In this document: piece by piece, positions 1-7,740 of the stretch
Numbering within the stretch: position 1 is the stretch's first letter
Layout of the letters: every line of letters starts with the position of its first letter
Assembly (NCBI RefSeq): GCF_017813395.1
Contig: NZ_JAGIZB010000011.1
Span: 1 to 64,000 of the forward strand
Length of the DNA stretch: 64,000 nucleotides
Direction: 5' to 3'
From: Pararoseomonas baculiformis
Lineage (GTDB): Bacteria > Pseudomonadota > Alphaproteobacteria > Acetobacterales > Acetobacteraceae
Notes under the pieces: generated by a model
What the model saw: only the letters and a program-made list of their open reading frames with translations
Databases searched by the model: none
Told to the model about the DNA's origin: nothing
Translations under genes and position numbers: made by a program

Positions 1-786
1 TGGCTTGCCTCCCGTGGTCATCTGCCGCGGCACCAGCCCCAGCCAGGCAGCGAGATCCCGTCCTCGCCCGAAGGTCTCGGCCCTGCCGATTGCTGCCACC
101 AGCGCCGTCGCGTTCAGCGGCCCAATGCCGGGAATGGTGGTCAGCAGCCGGGCAGCCTCATCGGTCCTGGCCTCGGCCGCGAACTCCTCGTCGAACGCCT
201 CGATACGCCGGTCCAGGTCGTGCCACTCGGCCCGCTGGTCCTCGACCAGTAGCCGCACCCGCGGACTGAGCGGGACCCGCTCCTCGGTCAGCAGGGTCTC
301 GAGGTAGACCTCCAGCTTGCGCCGCCCCTGGGGCACGGTGATGCCGCGCTCCAGCAGAATGGCGCGCAGCTGGTTGATCAGCGCCGTCCTCTCGCCCACC
401 AGCCGGTCTCGGGCGCGGTGCAGGCTCTGCATGTCGAGCTGCGCCTCGCTCTTGAGCTCGACAAAGCGCATGGTCGGACGGGTCGCCGCCTCGGCGATCG
501 CCTCCGCGTCCCGCTCGTCGTTCTTCTGAGCCTTCACATAGGGCCGCACGTATTCGGGCGACATCAGCCGCACCTCGTGCCCTGCCTCGCGCAGCCGCCG
601 GCCCAGGTGATGCGCTCCACAGCAGGCCTCCATCGCCACCACGCACCCTGGCGATGCTGCCGCCAGCCCCACCACCCCGTCCCGGTGCAGGCGTCGTCGC
701 AGGACCACCCGCCCGGCCGCATCCAGCCCGACCACGCTGCAGCTGTTCTTGCCCAGATCCACCCCGAGAACCGCAATCTCCGTCAT
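1..786 (-). CDS. IS110 family transposase (partial, C-terminus off window)
   Basis: The reading frame is open from an ATG at 786 down to base 1 (262 codons, no stop). The N-terminal DEDD nuclease domain is visible, with likely catalytic residues D10 (GVDLGKN), E53 (VAMEAC), D90 and D93 (KNDERD). A Transposase_20-type segment follows, with the LTTIPGIGPLNATALVAAIG and FGRGRDLAAWLGLVPRQ motifs. The C-terminal part with the catalytic serine of the family is missing because the window ends. The family moves by a recombinase-like reaction, which in studied members is guided by an element-encoded bridge RNA. No frameshift is seen in the visible part. Confidence 0.85.
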   Translation of the reverse strand, partial: MTEIAVLGVDLGKNSCSVVGLDAAGRVVLRRRLHRDGVVGLAAASPGCVVAMEACCGAHHLGRRLREAGHEVRLMSPEYVRPYVKAQKNDERDAEAIAEAATRPTMRFVELKSEAQLDMQSLHRARDRLVGERTALINQLRAILLERGITVPQGRRKLEVYLETLLTEERVPLSPRVRLLVEDQRAEWHDLDRRIEAFDEEFAAEARTDEAARLLTTIPGIGPLNATALVAAIGRAETFGRGRDLAAWLGLVPRQMTTGGKP

Positions 787-860
787 GGGTCAGCTCCCTT
801 ACGCCCCGGTTGCCCGGCCAGCCTACGCCAGCGGGATGAGGGGCGGGCCATCCCATAAAA
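1..860 (-). mobile_element. IS110/IS1111-type insertion sequence, cut by window edge
   Basis: The element is recognised from its DEDD-type transposase (1-786, minus strand). Only its upstream flank and most of the gene are present; the other end lies outside the window. The outer boundary is not certain. The 787-884 stretch before the next plus-strand gene holds a small inverted repeat (GGGATG at 833-838, CATCCC at 849-854) that could be subterminal. The flank is too short for the long upstream end that carries the guide RNA in IS110-group elements. An IS1111-like layout, with the long non-coding end downstream of the gene, is therefore more likely. Confidence 0.6.
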
Positions 861-884
861 TTCCCCAGCGCCAGAGGACCCCAG

Positions 885-1115
885 ATGGCCCGCAGCCCCT
901 CGCCTTCGGACGACACCAGGATGCGCGACGAGGCCGCTTCCCGCGCCGATAGCATGGCGCCGGCGGGCATGGCCGAGGCGCGCCACCCTGCCCCGCGCCC
1001 CATCGCCCATGCGGAGGAAGGGGAGGCGGGACGTGGGGAGTGGTGGACCCTCGTCAAGGCCCTGCTGATCGGCGCGTTGGTGGTGATGCTGATCGGTTGG
1101 TTGATGTCGCGCTGA
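885..1115 (+). CDS. small single-span membrane protein, unknown function
   Basis: A 76-residue ORF starting at ATG 885 with a GAGGA-like site a few bases upstream. The first 50 residues are polar and Ala/Pro-rich. The end is one hydrophobic helix (about residues 55-74, LVKALLIGALVVMLIGWLM), so the likely topology is a tail-anchored inner-membrane protein. It lies between the IS element and the L,D-transpeptidase gene, which follows 40 bp downstream on the same strand. I do not recognise a family. It could be a chance ORF, but the clean terminal transmembrane segment followed directly by a stop supports a real gene. Confidence 0.5.
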   Translation: MARSPSPSDDTRMRDEAASRADSMAPAGMAEARHPAPRPIAHAEEGEAGRGEWWTLVKALLIGALVVMLIGWLMSR

Positions 1116-1155
1116 GAGGCTGCTTTCGCCTTTGCAGGGGCGGGCGGCGGAGGGT

Positions 1156-2709
1156 ATGGCTTCGCCCATGCGAAGACGCGATGCTCTCTCCGGCCTGATG
1201 GTCGGCCTGCTGCCATCCATGGGCCGGGCCTTGCCGGGCGCGCCCGAAGCGGCGGCCGAGGCAGTGCAGGTGGCGCCGGCCGGGCCGGGGCCGCAGAGTT
1301 GGGATTCCGTGTTCCGCCTGGCCGCGCGGCTGCGCCGGCTGGGGCAGGACGGGCTTGATACGGTGGCCTACGCAATCCCGCCGGACGCCATGGGGAGTTC
1401 GGAGCCGGCCGCCTTCCACGCCGCGGTCTATCACGCCGCCAATGCGGCGCTGGCGGATCTGGTGCAGGGGCGGCTTCGGCAGCCGACGGGGCGCGGGGAC
1501 ATCCTGCGCGATCCGTCCGCCGTGGACTTCTCGCGCTGGCAGGCCGAGCTGGTTGGGGCGGCCGAGCCTGCGGCACTGATCGACCGTGCTGCCAATCTTC
1601 CCGAAGGTGCGGCGCTGCTGCGGGCGGAGCTGGCGAAGGCCGGCGGCCTGGTCGCCTCCGGCGGCTGGCGGCCGATCCCGCCCGGCAACACGCTGGAGCC
1701 GGGCATGCAGGACCAGGCACGCGTTCCCGCGCTGCGCGAGCGGCTGAGGGCCGAGGACCCGGTGCTGGCGGCGGCGCGCGATGGCGGCGCCACCTTCGAT
1801 GCCGCGCTGGAGGCGGCGGTGCGCCGCTGGCAGGCCGCGAGCGGGCTTGAGGTGGATGGCAAGGTGGGGCCGATCACCCAGGGCCTGCTGAACCGCCCCG
1901 CCTCGGGCCGGGTGAGCCAGATCCGCGCGGCGCTGGACATGCGCCGCAACGCGATGCGCCCGGGTGACGAGCGGCGCATCGAGGTGAACATCCCCGACTA
2001 CGTGCTGACGGTGCAGGAAGGGGATCGGGTGCTGCTGAAGATGAATGTCATCGTCGGCAAGCCCGAACGTGCCACGCCCACCATGCGCGTGCGCATGACC
2101 ACAGTTCAGTTCAACCCGACCTGGGGCGTTCCCGAGCGCAACGCGCGCGAGGATCTCCTGCCCCGCTTCCGCCGCGACCCGGCGGGAATGGCCGCCAAGG
2201 GCTTCCGTCTCTATAGCGTCGTGGGAGGGGAGCGGGTCGAGGTCAATCCCGCCTCCGTGGACTGGTCCAGCATCCGGCAGGACCGGTTTCCTTACCTCAT
2301 CCGACAAGATGCCGGCGACGGCAATGCGCTCGGACGGATCAAGTTCATCATGCCCAACAACGACGACATCTATCTCCACGACACCCCGGACCGCAGCCTG
2401 TTCGGCCGGCCGGACCGGGCCTTCTCCTCGGGCTGCATCCGTCTTTCGCAGCCCAACGAGTTGCTGAACATCGTGCTCGAGGGCATGGGTTGGGACGCGG
2501 CGCGCGTCCAGCGCGCCTATGACAGCCGGCAGACCCAGTCCGTGGGCCTGCGCCGGCCGCTGCCGGTCCGGCTGCATTACAGCACGGTCGTCACCGAAGG
2601 ATCCCGCGTGCGCGTGCGGCCGGATATCTATGGGCTGGACCTGGCCTATGTCCGGGAGATGGATCGCGGAGGGGTGCGCGTCGCGGCAGCCGGGGGGGCT
2701 GGGCGTTGA
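1156..2709 (+). CDS. L,D-transpeptidase, YcbB/LdtD type
   Basis: A 517-residue periplasmic enzyme that forms 3-3 peptidoglycan cross-links. I chose ATG 1156 because GGCGGAGGG lies just upstream; ATG 1168 is the alternative. The N-terminus (RRRDALSGLMVGLLPS) looks like an export signal, possibly Tat. A scaffold region follows, then a peptidoglycan-binding helix bundle (about residues 215-250, VRRWQAASGLEVDGKVGP) and a YkuD catalytic domain. The catalytic motif is HDTP followed by SSGCIRL, with the nucleophile at Cys427. The stop overlaps the TTG start of a MepK-like endopeptidase, so a maker and a likely cleaver of 3-3 links are made together. The length fits the large YcbB-type class rather than short YkuD proteins. 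Confidence 0.9.
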   Translation: MASPMRRRDALSGLMVGLLPSMGRALPGAPEAAAEAVQVAPAGPGPQSWDSVFRLAARLRRLGQDGLDTVAYAIPPDAMGSSEPAAFHAAVYHAANAALADLVQGRLRQPTGRGDILRDPSAVDFSRWQAELVGAAEPAALIDRAANLPEGAALLRAELAKAGGLVASGGWRPIPPGNTLEPGMQDQARVPALRERLRAEDPVLAAARDGGATFDAALEAAVRRWQAASGLEVDGKVGPITQGLLNRPASGRVSQIRAALDMRRNAMRPGDERRIEVNIPDYVLTVQEGDRVLLKMNVIVGKPERATPTMRVRMTTVQFNPTWGVPERNAREDLLPRFRRDPAGMAAKGFRLYSVVGGERVEVNPASVDWSSIRQDRFPYLIRQDAGDGNALGRIKFIMPNNDDIYLHDTPDRSLFGRPDRAFSSGCIRLSQPNELLNIVLEGMGWDAARVQRAYDSRQTQSVGLRRPLPVRLHYSTVVTEGSRVRVRPDIYGLDLAYVREMDRGGVRVAAAGGAGR

Positions 2710-3302
2710 GCCGGGTGTTCTCCGGCCATCGGCCGGCTGAGCCGGAATGCCCGTGCTGCGCCGATGCGCGGATCGGGCGGCGTTCCCTGATCGGGGCCGG
2801 CATGGGGCTGCTGGCCTGTGCGGCGGTTCCCGGCCCGGCGGAGGCGCAGCTGGCCCGCGGCACGCGGCGCCTCAACGTGAAGCGCGCCTATACGAGCGAT
2901 TCCTTCAGCGGTGTTTATTTCACCGATGGCCGCTACGTCACCGAGGCCTTGCGGAAGCTGGACTGGGTGTTCCGCGACATCTCCCGCGAGGAGGTGACGC
3001 CGATGGATCCGCGGCTGTTCGACGTGATGCATTCCGTGGCCGCCCGGATGGAGGCCACCGACGCCTTCGAGGTGATCAGCGGCTACCGTTCACCTGAGAC
3101 CAATGCCGCGACTGCGAGGCGTTCCAGCCGCGTCTCCACGGTTTCGCTCCATATGTCCGGGATGGCGGGCGACATGCGCCTGCCCAGCCGCAACTCCTAT
3201 GAGATGGCACGGCTTGCGGCGCGGATGGGGCTGGGTGGCGTCGGCCTTTACCGGCGCGACGGCTTCGTGCACCTGGATTGCGGCGTCCCTCGGCGCTGGT
3301 AG
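2706..3302 (+). CDS. MepK-like (DUF882, M15-type) murein endopeptidase
   Basis: A 198-residue exported zinc peptidase. The start is TTG 2706, overlapping the upstream stop as TTGA; GTG 2715 is possible. A twin-Arg-like signal (RRSLIGAGMGLLACAAV) precedes an AEA-type cleavage site near residue 48. The zinc ligands of the family are visible: H149 and D156 in SLHMSGMAGDM and H189 in HLDCG. The SGYRSPETN motif typical of the family is also present. In E. coli the homologues ycbB and ycbK (mepK) are neighbours as well, and MepK cleaves the 3-3 links made by L,D-transpeptidases. Translational coupling here suggests a fixed ratio of the two activities. Confidence 0.88.
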   Translation: MSRVFSGHRPAEPECPCCADARIGRRSLIGAGMGLLACAAVPGPAEAQLARGTRRLNVKRAYTSDSFSGVYFTDGRYVTEALRKLDWVFRDISREEVTPMDPRLFDVMHSVAARMEATDAFEVISGYRSPETNAATARRSSRVSTVSLHMSGMAGDMRLPSRNSYEMARLAARMGLGGVGLYRRDGFVHLDCGVPRRW

Positions 3303-3330
3303 CGCCGGCGGGACCGGGCATGGCTTTCGG

Positions 3331-3361
3331 AAGGCCGGGGGAGGGACTCCCCCGGCCTTTT
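3331..3361 (+). terminator. rho-independent terminator after mepK-like gene
   Basis: A perfect 13-bp stem (AAGGCCGGGGGAG at 3331-3343, CTCCCCCGGCCTT at 3347-3359) with a GGA loop ends in a TTTT run. It sits between convergent genes ending at 3302 (+) and 3366 (-). Confidence 0.85.
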
Positions 3362-3365
3362 CGAT

Positions 3366-3812
3366 TCAGGAGGTGGCGCGAAGCGGGTTCGCCAGCAGCA
3401 GGCCGGCGCGCCGCATCACCAATCCGATGGCGAGGGCGGGGCCGATCGCGGCATAGGCCGCGGCCGGAGGGGCGAGCTGGAGGAAGGTGGCCAGTGCCTC
3501 ACGCCGCGTGGCCCGCTGGGCCAGGCCGAGGCCGAGAAGCACGGTGCCCTCGGCCGGGGTGACGCGCGGGCAGAGCCGGCAGCCCATCGAACCCGGGCAG
3601 GCCAGGGCCCGGAGCAGGGCTTCCAGCGCCTCCGCCGCCTCGCCGAGATCCTCGGTGACGAGGGGCAGGCGCAGCGCGGGCAGCGGCGGGGCGCCGCTGC
3701 GCGTCGCCTCCACCCAGGATCGGATGGCTTCGAGGAGCACGGCCTCGGCGGGCGGAAGCTCCTCCGGGGAGACGCCTTTCCAGGGCCAGTTCGGAAGGCC
3801 GCGAGTGGCCAT
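3366..3812 (-). CDS. hypothetical protein, conserved Cys cluster, possible Fur target
   Basis: A 148-residue protein of unknown function. The start is ATG 3812, with GGAG seven bases upstream; the longer reading frame back to 4187 only shadows the divergent transporter. The sequence is Leu/Ala-rich and helical. One short cysteine cluster sits about two thirds along (CPGSMGCRLCPR), and the C-terminal third is moderately hydrophobic (about residues 118-143). A Fur-box-like sequence lies 36 bp upstream of the start (3848-3866), which suggests iron-dependent expression. The Cys cluster could bind a metal or an Fe-S centre. I do not recognise the family. Confidence 0.65.
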   Translation of the reverse strand: MATRGLPNWPWKGVSPEELPPAEAVLLEAIRSWVEATRSGAPPLPALRLPLVTEDLGEAAEALEALLRALACPGSMGCRLCPRVTPAEGTVLLGLGLAQRATRREALATFLQLAPPAAAYAAIGPALAIGLVMRRAGLLLANPLRATS

Positions 3813-3847
3813 GGGAATTCTCCGCGTGGTGGCCTGCGCAGGTTGGC

Positions 3848-3866
3848 GGGAATGATAATCGTTCGC
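3848..3866. promoter_or_regulatory. Fur-box-like operator
   Basis: The 19-mer GGGAATGATAATCGTTCGC matches the classical Fur box consensus at 14 of 19 positions, including the central AATGATAATC. It lies between the divergent gene starts at 3812 (-) and 3967 (+), closest to the minus-strand gene. Alphaproteobacteria may use Fur, Irr or RirA at iron genes, so the regulator is inferred. Confidence 0.5.
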
Positions 3867-3966
3867 AAGAGCTTTCCTGGCCGCGGAGGTGCCTTGCATT
3901 GAAAGGGGGTTCCCTCGGGCCTTTTTGCAGCGCAGCAAGATGGCTGGACCGCGAGGTGAGGATTCC

Positions 3967-5136
3967 ATGCCGTTCTGGCTTCCGCTGCTCCTGGGCTTCC
4001 TCACGGCGATCAACCCGCTTTCCACCGACATGTACCTGCCCGCCTTTCCAGCGATGGAGGCGGAGTTCGGCACGGGGGCGGGCAGCGCGCAGCTGACGCT
4101 CGCGACCTGGTTCGTCGGGCTGGCGGTGGGGCAGGTGACGCAGGGGACGCTGTCGGACCGCTTCGGGCGGCGCGGGCCGCTGATCATCGGTACCCTGGTC
4201 TATACGGCCGCCTCCATGGGCTGCGCCCTGGCGCCCAGCATGGGGTGGCTGGCGGCCTTCCGCTTCGTCGAGGCCTTCGGCGCTTCGGCCAGCGCGGTGA
4301 TTCCGCGGGCGGTGGTGCGGGACAAGGCGACGGGGCTGGAGGCCGCGCGGCTCATGTCCCGGCTGATCCTGGTGATGGGGGCGGCGCCCATCCTGGCGCC
4401 TTCCTTCGGCGGATTGCTGCTGGGCTGGGCGAGCTGGCGCTGGATCTTCTGGGTTCTGGCCGCCTATGGCGCCCTGTCCTGCCTGCTGGTCTTCTGGCTT
4501 CTGCCGGACACGCTTCCGCCGGAGAAGCGGCTGCGCCTGGGTCCCGGGGCGCTGCTGCGCGGCTTCGGGCGGGTACTGACGGAGCCGGTCTTCCTGACCC
4601 ATGCGCTGCTGGGCTCGGCGGTGATGTTCAGCATGTTCGCCTATATCAGCGGGGCCCCGGCGGTGTTCATCGAGCATTTCGGGGTCACGCCGAGCACCTT
4701 CGCGGTGATTTTCGGGGTCACCGCCGCCGGCTTCATCGGGGGTGCGCAGACCAATCCCATGCTGGCGGCCCGTTTCGGCGCGGGGCGGGTGCTGACTGCG
4801 GCTTCCCTGGCCGTGCTGGCTGCTTCGGCGCTGCTGATGCTCCTGGCCTGGACCGGGTGGGGCGGGCTCTGGGGCGTGTTCCCGCCGATCGTGCTGCTGA
4901 TGGCGGCCAGCAGCCTCATCCTGCCCAACTCAGCCGTGGGGGCGCTGGCGCGGCACGGGCAGCGGGCGGGCACGGCCTCGGCCCTTCTGGGCACCATGCA
5001 GTTCGCGGTCGCGGCGCTGGGCAGCGTGGCCGTCGGGGTGCTGGCGGATGGAAGCCCGGTGCCCGTGGCGGGGGTGATCCTGTTCGGGGCGGCGATGACG
5101 GTGGCCCTGAATGCGCTGCGGCGCCGCTACGGGTGA
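3967..5136 (+). CDS. Bcr/CflA-type multidrug MFS efflux transporter
   Basis: A 389-residue, 12-helix major facilitator. I chose ATG 3967 because GAGGTGAGGATTCC precedes it and it starts directly at the first helix (MPFWLPLLLGFLTAINPLST). Family marks are STDMYLPAFPAM in helix 1, the motif-A loop GTLSDRFGRRGPLIIG and the conserved FRFVEAFGASASAVIPRAVVRD. Bcr/CflA proteins are proton-driven exporters of drugs or small metabolites. The gene is divergent from the Fur-box gene, so it may share that control, and iron-linked export is possible but unproven. The next gene, prfC, begins 43 bp after its stop. Confidence 0.88.
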   Translation: MPFWLPLLLGFLTAINPLSTDMYLPAFPAMEAEFGTGAGSAQLTLATWFVGLAVGQVTQGTLSDRFGRRGPLIIGTLVYTAASMGCALAPSMGWLAAFRFVEAFGASASAVIPRAVVRDKATGLEAARLMSRLILVMGAAPILAPSFGGLLLGWASWRWIFWVLAAYGALSCLLVFWLLPDTLPPEKRLRLGPGALLRGFGRVLTEPVFLTHALLGSAVMFSMFAYISGAPAVFIEHFGVTPSTFAVIFGVTAAGFIGGAQTNPMLAARFGAGRVLTAASLAVLAASALLMLLAWTGWGGLWGVFPPIVLLMAASSLILPNSAVGALARHGQRAGTASALLGTMQFAVAALGSVAVGVLADGSPVPVAGVILFGAAMTVALNALRRRYG

Positions 5137-5179
5137 CGTGCGTGTTGCACCGGGGCCGCAAGACCGCCAGATAGCGGGC

Positions 5180-6805
5180 ATGGACCAGACCACCCCCATC
5201 GAGGCCCTGTCGGCGGTGCCGGCGGGCGCGAATGCCGTTGCGCGGGAAGCCGCGCGCCGCCGGGCCTTCGCGATCATCGCCCACCCGGACGCGGGCAAGA
5301 CGACCCTGACGGAGAAGCTGCTGCTGCGCGGCGGCGCCATCCAGCTGGCCGGCCAGGTGCGCGCCAAGGGCGACCGGCGCCGCACCCGATCGGACTGGAT
5401 GAAGATCGAGCAAGACCGCGGCATCTCGGTCGCGACCTCCGTGATGACCTTCGAGCGCGACGGTGTGGTGTTCAACCTGTTGGACACGCCGGGCCACGAG
5501 GACTTCTCGGAGGATACCTACCGGACGCTGACGGCGGTGGACGCGGCGGTGATGGTGATCGACGCCGCCAAGGGCATCGAGGCGCAGACGCGCAAGCTCT
5601 TCGAGGTGTGCCGGCTGCGCGACATCCCGATCATCACCTTCATCAACAAGATGGACCGGGAGAGCCGGGACGTCTTCGAGCTGCTGGACGAGATCGAGAA
5701 GACCCTGGCGCTGGACGTGACCCCGGCGGCCTGGCCGGTGGGATCGGGGCGCGGCTTCCTCGGTACCTATGACATGCTCGAGCCGGCGCTGCATCTGATG
5801 GAAGAGGGCTCGGGGCCCGTGCGGTTGACCGGGCTGGATGATCCGAAGATCGACGAGCTGGTGCCGGCGGCGGATGCCGAGGCGCTGCGCGAGGGGGCGG
5901 AACTGGCCTCGGCCTTCCCGTCCTTCGACCTGGAGGCCTTCCGCCAGGGGACGATGACGCCGGTCTATTTCGGCTCGGCGCTGCGGGACTTCGGCATCGG
6001 GCACCTGCTGGAGGGGCTGGCGCGCTTCGCGCCGCATCCCGGCGCAAGGCCGGCGGATACGCGGCGGGTGCAGCCGGACGAGGCAGCGCTGACCGGCTTC
6101 GTCTTCAAGATCCAGGCCAACATGGACCCGAACCACCGGGACCGCGTGGCCTTCCTCCGCATCTGCTCCGGGCGGCTGGAGAAGGGGATGCGGCTGCGCC
6201 AGACCCGGACGGGCAAGCAGGTTCCGGTGAACGCGCCGCTCTTCTTCTTCGCCCAGGACCGGCAGGTGGCGCAGGAGGCCTGGCCGGGGGATGTGGTGGG
6301 AATCGCGAACCACGGGATCCTGCGGATCGGCGATACGCTGACCGAGGGCGAGGCGATCAACTTCCGGGGCGTACCGAGCTTCGCGCCGGAGATCCTGCGC
6401 CGGGTGATGATCGAGGACGCGATGGTGGGCAAGAAGCTGCGCACCGCGCTGGAGCAGCTGGCCGAGGAGGGCGTCGTGCAGCTCTTCCGCCCGCTCGATG
6501 GCACCCCGCCGGTGGTGGGCGTGGTGGGCGCGCTGCAGCTGGATGTGCTGGCCGAGCGGCTGAAGGCCGAATATTCCGTGCCCAGCCGCTACGAGGCCAC
6601 GCCCTGGAGCATGATGCGCTGGGTCGTTTCCGAGGACAGGGCGGCGATGGAGAAGTTCCGGCAATCCGCGCCCCATGACACGGCGGAGGACCATGACGGG
6701 GCGCTGGTGGCCTTCTTCACCAGCGACTGGCGCCGCAACCGCGCCGAGGAGGAGTGGCCGATGCTGAAGTTCCTGAAGCTGCGGGAGCAGCATGCGGCGT
6801 CGTAG
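5180..6805 (+). CDS. prfC: peptide chain release factor 3
   Basis: A 541-residue translational GTPase that recycles RF1/RF2 from the ribosome after termination. ATG 5180 gives the normal family length; the longer frame to 5111 overlaps the upstream gene. The G1 motif AHPDAGKTT (about residue 34), the DTPGHEDF motif, NKMDRE and the domain II/III sequences (FKIQANMDPNHRDRVAFLR, GVVGALQLDVLAERL) are all present. No truncation or frameshift is seen. The ribosome-binding site is weak. A 5'-nucleotidase-like gene follows 12 bp downstream, probably in the same transcript. Confidence 0.95.
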   Translation: MDQTTPIEALSAVPAGANAVAREAARRRAFAIIAHPDAGKTTLTEKLLLRGGAIQLAGQVRAKGDRRRTRSDWMKIEQDRGISVATSVMTFERDGVVFNLLDTPGHEDFSEDTYRTLTAVDAAVMVIDAAKGIEAQTRKLFEVCRLRDIPIITFINKMDRESRDVFELLDEIEKTLALDVTPAAWPVGSGRGFLGTYDMLEPALHLMEEGSGPVRLTGLDDPKIDELVPAADAEALREGAELASAFPSFDLEAFRQGTMTPVYFGSALRDFGIGHLLEGLARFAPHPGARPADTRRVQPDEAALTGFVFKIQANMDPNHRDRVAFLRICSGRLEKGMRLRQTRTGKQVPVNAPLFFFAQDRQVAQEAWPGDVVGIANHGILRIGDTLTEGEAINFRGVPSFAPEILRRVMIEDAMVGKKLRTALEQLAEEGVVQLFRPLDGTPPVVGVVGALQLDVLAERLKAEYSVPSRYEATPWSMMRWVVSEDRAAMEKFRQSAPHDTAEDHDGALVAFFTSDWRRNRAEEEWPMLKFLKLREQHAAS

Positions 6806-6817
6806 CCAGGGGGGCGC

Positions 6818-7303
6818 ATGACCGCGCACACGCTTTTCCTCGACCTGGACGGGGTGCTGGCGGATTTTGACCGCGGCGTGAAGGCGGTGACCGGCAGGCG
6901 GCCGGAGGAGCTGCCGCTGAAGAAGATGTGGGCGGCGCTGGCCAAGGCGCCGGCCTTCTTCGATACGCTGGACTTCATGCATGACGCGGAGGCGCTGTGG
7001 CGCTTCTGCGAGCCGCACAGGCCCACCATCCTGACCGGGCTTCCGCTGGGCGCCTGGGCGCCGGCGCAGAAGAAGCAGTGGGTGGCACGCATGCTGGGCG
7101 CCCATGTTCCGGTCATCACCTGCATGAGCCGGGAGAAGCCGCGCTGGTCCGGGCCGGGCCATGTGCTGGTGGATGACCGTGCCTCGGCCCGGGAAGGCTG
7201 GGAGGCGAAGGGCGGGATCTTCGTCCACCATGTCTCGGCGGAGCGCTCGATCGCGGCGCTGCGGAAGCTCGGCTTTACCGGCCAGGGGCCCGGGGTGGGC
7301 TGA
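6818..7303 (+). CDS. HAD-superfamily 5'(3')-deoxyribonucleotidase-like protein
   Basis: A 161-residue HAD phosphatase. The nucleophile motif is LDLDGVLADFDRG (D10 and D12), with the second motif at ILTGLP and the acidic motif at HVLVDDRASAREGWEAKGG. The compact size and the cap sequence after DGVLADF resemble the 5'-nucleotidase C (NT5C) family, which dephosphorylates deoxyribonucleotides. The exact substrate cannot be read from the sequence. It lies 12 bp after prfC on the same strand and just before a convergent gene. A GGGG-rich ribosome-binding site precedes the ATG. Confidence 0.8.
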   Translation: MTAHTLFLDLDGVLADFDRGVKAVTGRRPEELPLKKMWAALAKAPAFFDTLDFMHDAEALWRFCEPHRPTILTGLPLGAWAPAQKKQWVARMLGAHVPVITCMSREKPRWSGPGHVLVDDRASAREGWEAKGGIFVHHVSAERSIAALRKLGFTGQGPGVG

Positions 7304-7310
7304 GCGCCCA

Positions 7311-7694
7311 TTACTGGGTGGAGTCGAACACGGCGGGTTCCAGCCGGATCGTCCGGGGCGGCTCCAGTGGCTTCCATCCGTGGGAGCGGATGACGTCGCT
7401 GCTCTCCACCGGCTTGCGCCCGGCGCCCAGCGACCAGGTGATGTGCCAGGTCGATCCGTCCGGCCGGTCCGTGGTGCCGCCGATCTCCACCACCAGGGCC
7501 TGGACGCCCTTGCCGTCATCCGCCACGCCGACGATCCGGCCCTCCTTCTCCGGGCGCAGGGGGTGGTCCTTCCCCACGCCGGGCTTCAGGGTGACATGGT
7601 GGGCCACCAAGCGGGGATAGCGGGGCGGAACCAGGGCGAGGAGCGGCCCGCGTTCCTCCTGCGGCAGAAGCCATCCAGCCACGAGCCTTGACAT
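7311..7694 (-). CDS. small protein with two HxT motifs, possible 2H-phosphoesterase fold
   Basis: A 127-residue protein starting at ATG 7694 with GGAGGA upstream. Two His-x-Thr motifs are visible, HHVTL (about residue 32) and WHITW (about residue 84). The spacing and surroundings recall the 2H phosphoesterase superfamily (RNA ligase/cyclic phosphodiesterase type), whose active site is built from two HxT/S motifs. This is inference; the overall sequence is shorter than LigT-type enzymes. It ends 8 bp from the convergent nucleotidase gene. The next minus-strand gene, the MHS transporter ending at 7741, lies 46 bp upstream of its start, so both may share a transcript. Confidence 0.65.
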   Translation of the reverse strand: MSRLVAGWLLPQEERGPLLALVPPRYPRLVAHHVTLKPGVGKDHPLRPEKEGRIVGVADDGKGVQALVVEIGGTTDRPDGSTWHITWSLGAGRKPVESSDVIRSHGWKPLEPPRTIRLEPAVFDSTQ

Positions 7695-7740
7695 CCCGTC
7701 CTCCTTGCTCCGCGCGATGAACGCCGCGCGGAGCACCCGG

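Noticed and set aside
158-1720. 520-codon minus-strand ORF crossing the IS element and the L,D-transpeptidase gene
   Set aside because: It is Arg/Pro/Ala-rich, has no domain, and shadows well-recognised genes on both strands.
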